A stretch of DNA of 5,906 bases from the NCBI GenBank assembly GCA_001803815.1, contig MHEL01000027.1:1-5906 (forward strand), given 5' to 3'. This document shows, piece by piece, positions 4,914 through 5,906 of this stretch. A program made the position numbers and the translations under genes. The first letter of the stretch is position 1. Every line of letters begins with the position of its first letter. Origin of the DNA: Nitrospirae bacterium RBG_19FT_COMBO_42_15 (GTDB lineage: Bacteria; Nitrospirota; CAKKRA01; 9FT-COMBO-42-15). The notes beneath the pieces are model-generated. The model worked only from the letters and a program-made list of their open reading frames with translations, made no database searches and was not told the origin of the DNA.

Positions 4914-5906
4914 ATGCAGATTATCAAATTAAAGAAAAACGAAGAGAAAAGAATTCTAAACGGCCACCCATGGATCTTTAGCAACGAGATAGAAAATTTT
5001 TCATCACAAATTGAGCCGGGAACTATCGTTGATATAGAAGACTACAGAGGCAGATTTATTGGCAGGGGATATTTTAATCCGCGCTCACTCATATCCGTAA
5101 GGCTGTTTACAACAAAAAGAGAGAATATTGATGAGGCCTTCTTCAAAAAAAGAATTGCTGATGCTTATGAGTACAGAAAAAATATCTTCCCGTCAGAAAC
5201 TTCCTACCGTATGGTATACAGCGAAGGCGATTTTTTGCCCGGCCTTATTATAGATAAATATGAAAATATCATGGTAATTCAATCACTCACTGCAGGCATT
5301 GAAAAGCAGTTGAATGATATCTGTAATATTCTTATTGAGGAGTTTAAGCCAGAGGCAATAATTGCAAAAAACGATACTGCAATAAGGGAATTAGAGGGTC
5401 TTAAGCTTGAGACAAAAATACTGTATGGCAAAACTCCTGAAATAACAGCCATTGAAAGAAATGGACTAAAGTTTGAAGTGGATGTTATTTCAGGCCAGAA
5501 GACAGGCTTTTTCTTTGACCAGTGTGAAAATTACCTGAGGCTTGCAGATATTGTAAAAGGCAAAGATGTCCTCGACTGCTTCTGTTACATTGGCGGCTGG
5601 TCTTTACATGCTGCAAGATACGGCGCAAAAAGTGTGAATGGAATTGACTCATCTGAAAAGGCTATAAGTACTGCGAAGGAAAACGCTTCATTAAATGGCC
5701 TTGCGGATAAATGTAATTTTGAAATAGCGGATGTCTTTGAGAAACTAAGGGGGCTTAATAAGGAAGGAAAGAAGTTTGATGTTGTTATATTAGACCCGCC
5801 AGCCTTTGCAAAGAGCAGGGCAAAGATTGCAAGCGCCATTAAAGGCTATAAAGAAATAAACCTCCAGGCAATGCAATTGCTAAGACCGCGTGGTTATCTG
5901 ATAACC
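4914..5906 (+). CDS. rlmI: RlmI-like 23S rRNA cytosine methyltransferase (3' end cut by window)
   Basis: An open frame of 331 codons runs from ATG 4914 to the window edge without a stop. Residues 1-75 look like the N-terminal PUA RNA-binding domain (LKKNEEKRILNGHPWIFSNE; GRGYFNPRS). A central domain contains YSEGDFLPGLIIDKY, and GQKTGFFFDQ is at 194-203. The Rossmann SAM-binding domain has motif I around D221 (DCFCYIGGWSLHAARYGA) and LDPPAFAKS with D294-P295-P296. This order is that of E. coli RlmI/YccW (396 residues), which makes m5C1962 in 23S rRNA using S-adenosylmethionine. About 60-70 C-terminal residues, including the expected catalytic cysteine region, would lie beyond the window. The related family members methylate other targets, so the exact position is inferred. 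No Shine-Dalgarno precedes the ATG; translation is probably coupled to the transporter gene, whose stop is 2 nt upstream. Confidence 0.9.
   Translation, partial: MQIIKLKKNEEKRILNGHPWIFSNEIENFSSQIEPGTIVDIEDYRGRFIGRGYFNPRSLISVRLFTTKRENIDEAFFKKRIADAYEYRKNIFPSETSYRMVYSEGDFLPGLIIDKYENIMVIQSLTAGIEKQLNDICNILIEEFKPEAIIAKNDTAIRELEGLKLETKILYGKTPEITAIERNGLKFEVDVISGQKTGFFFDQCENYLRLADIVKGKDVLDCFCYIGGWSLHAARYGAKSVNGIDSSEKAISTAKENASLNGLADKCNFEIADVFEKLRGLNKEGKKFDVVILDPPAFAKSRAKIASAIKGYKEINLQAMQLLRPRGYLIT

Noticed and set aside
5585..5839. Minus-strand open frame within the methyltransferase gene
   Set aside because: It lies opposite a strongly conserved RlmI Rossmann domain and shows no recognisable family features or ribosome binding site of its own.

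Overview
The window is about 5.9 kb of AT-leaning bacterial DNA (roughly 40% GC by eye). It is densely packed with genes, all on the + strand. No organism can be named with certainty. The form of FeoB (GNPNVGKSVIF P-loop, GCDTMATLTAR and RRDYGAAG membrane motifs) and its pairing with a DtxR-FeoA fusion resemble, from memory, anaerobic Nitrospirota and Desulfobacterota-type bacteria. That placement is inference and was not searched.

Region 1 (1-2959 and on to 3799) is an iron-homeostasis locus. It opens with the 3' end of a Fur-family repressor gene. A 48-nt gap follows, holding a near-perfect Fur box (14 of 15 positions of the 7-1-7 consensus). Then come feoB (ferrous iron permease), a DtxR-like metal sensor fused to a C-terminal FeoA domain, and an FTR1/EfeU-type iron permease. 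The last three genes are separated by only 11 and 3 nt and each has a good Shine-Dalgarno sequence, so they are almost certainly one operon. There is no stand-alone feoA: the only FeoA domain is the one carried by the DtxR-like protein. The operon therefore combines two unrelated iron permeases with two unrelated classes of iron sensor, Fur in trans and the DtxR-like protein in cis.

Region 2 (3800-4050) is a 251-nt non-coding gap with degenerate short direct repeats at its start and a strong 13-bp hairpin at its end. The hairpin sits where the ribosome binding site of the next gene would be expected. I saw no clear intrinsic terminator.

Region 3 (4051-5906) holds a two-gene unit: a ten-helix EamA/DMT-type transporter, then, 2 nt after its stop, an RlmI-type rRNA methyltransferase that runs off the window. 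Neither start has a recognisable Shine-Dalgarno, and the second is probably translated by coupling to the first.

The most interesting object is the DtxR-FeoA protein. Its DtxR metal ligands are all present at exact family spacing, but the helix that should read DNA is strongly acidic. This raises the possibility that it senses iron and acts on FeoB through its FeoA domain rather than, or as well as, acting on DNA. The FeoB partner also belongs to a divergent class with altered membrane motifs.
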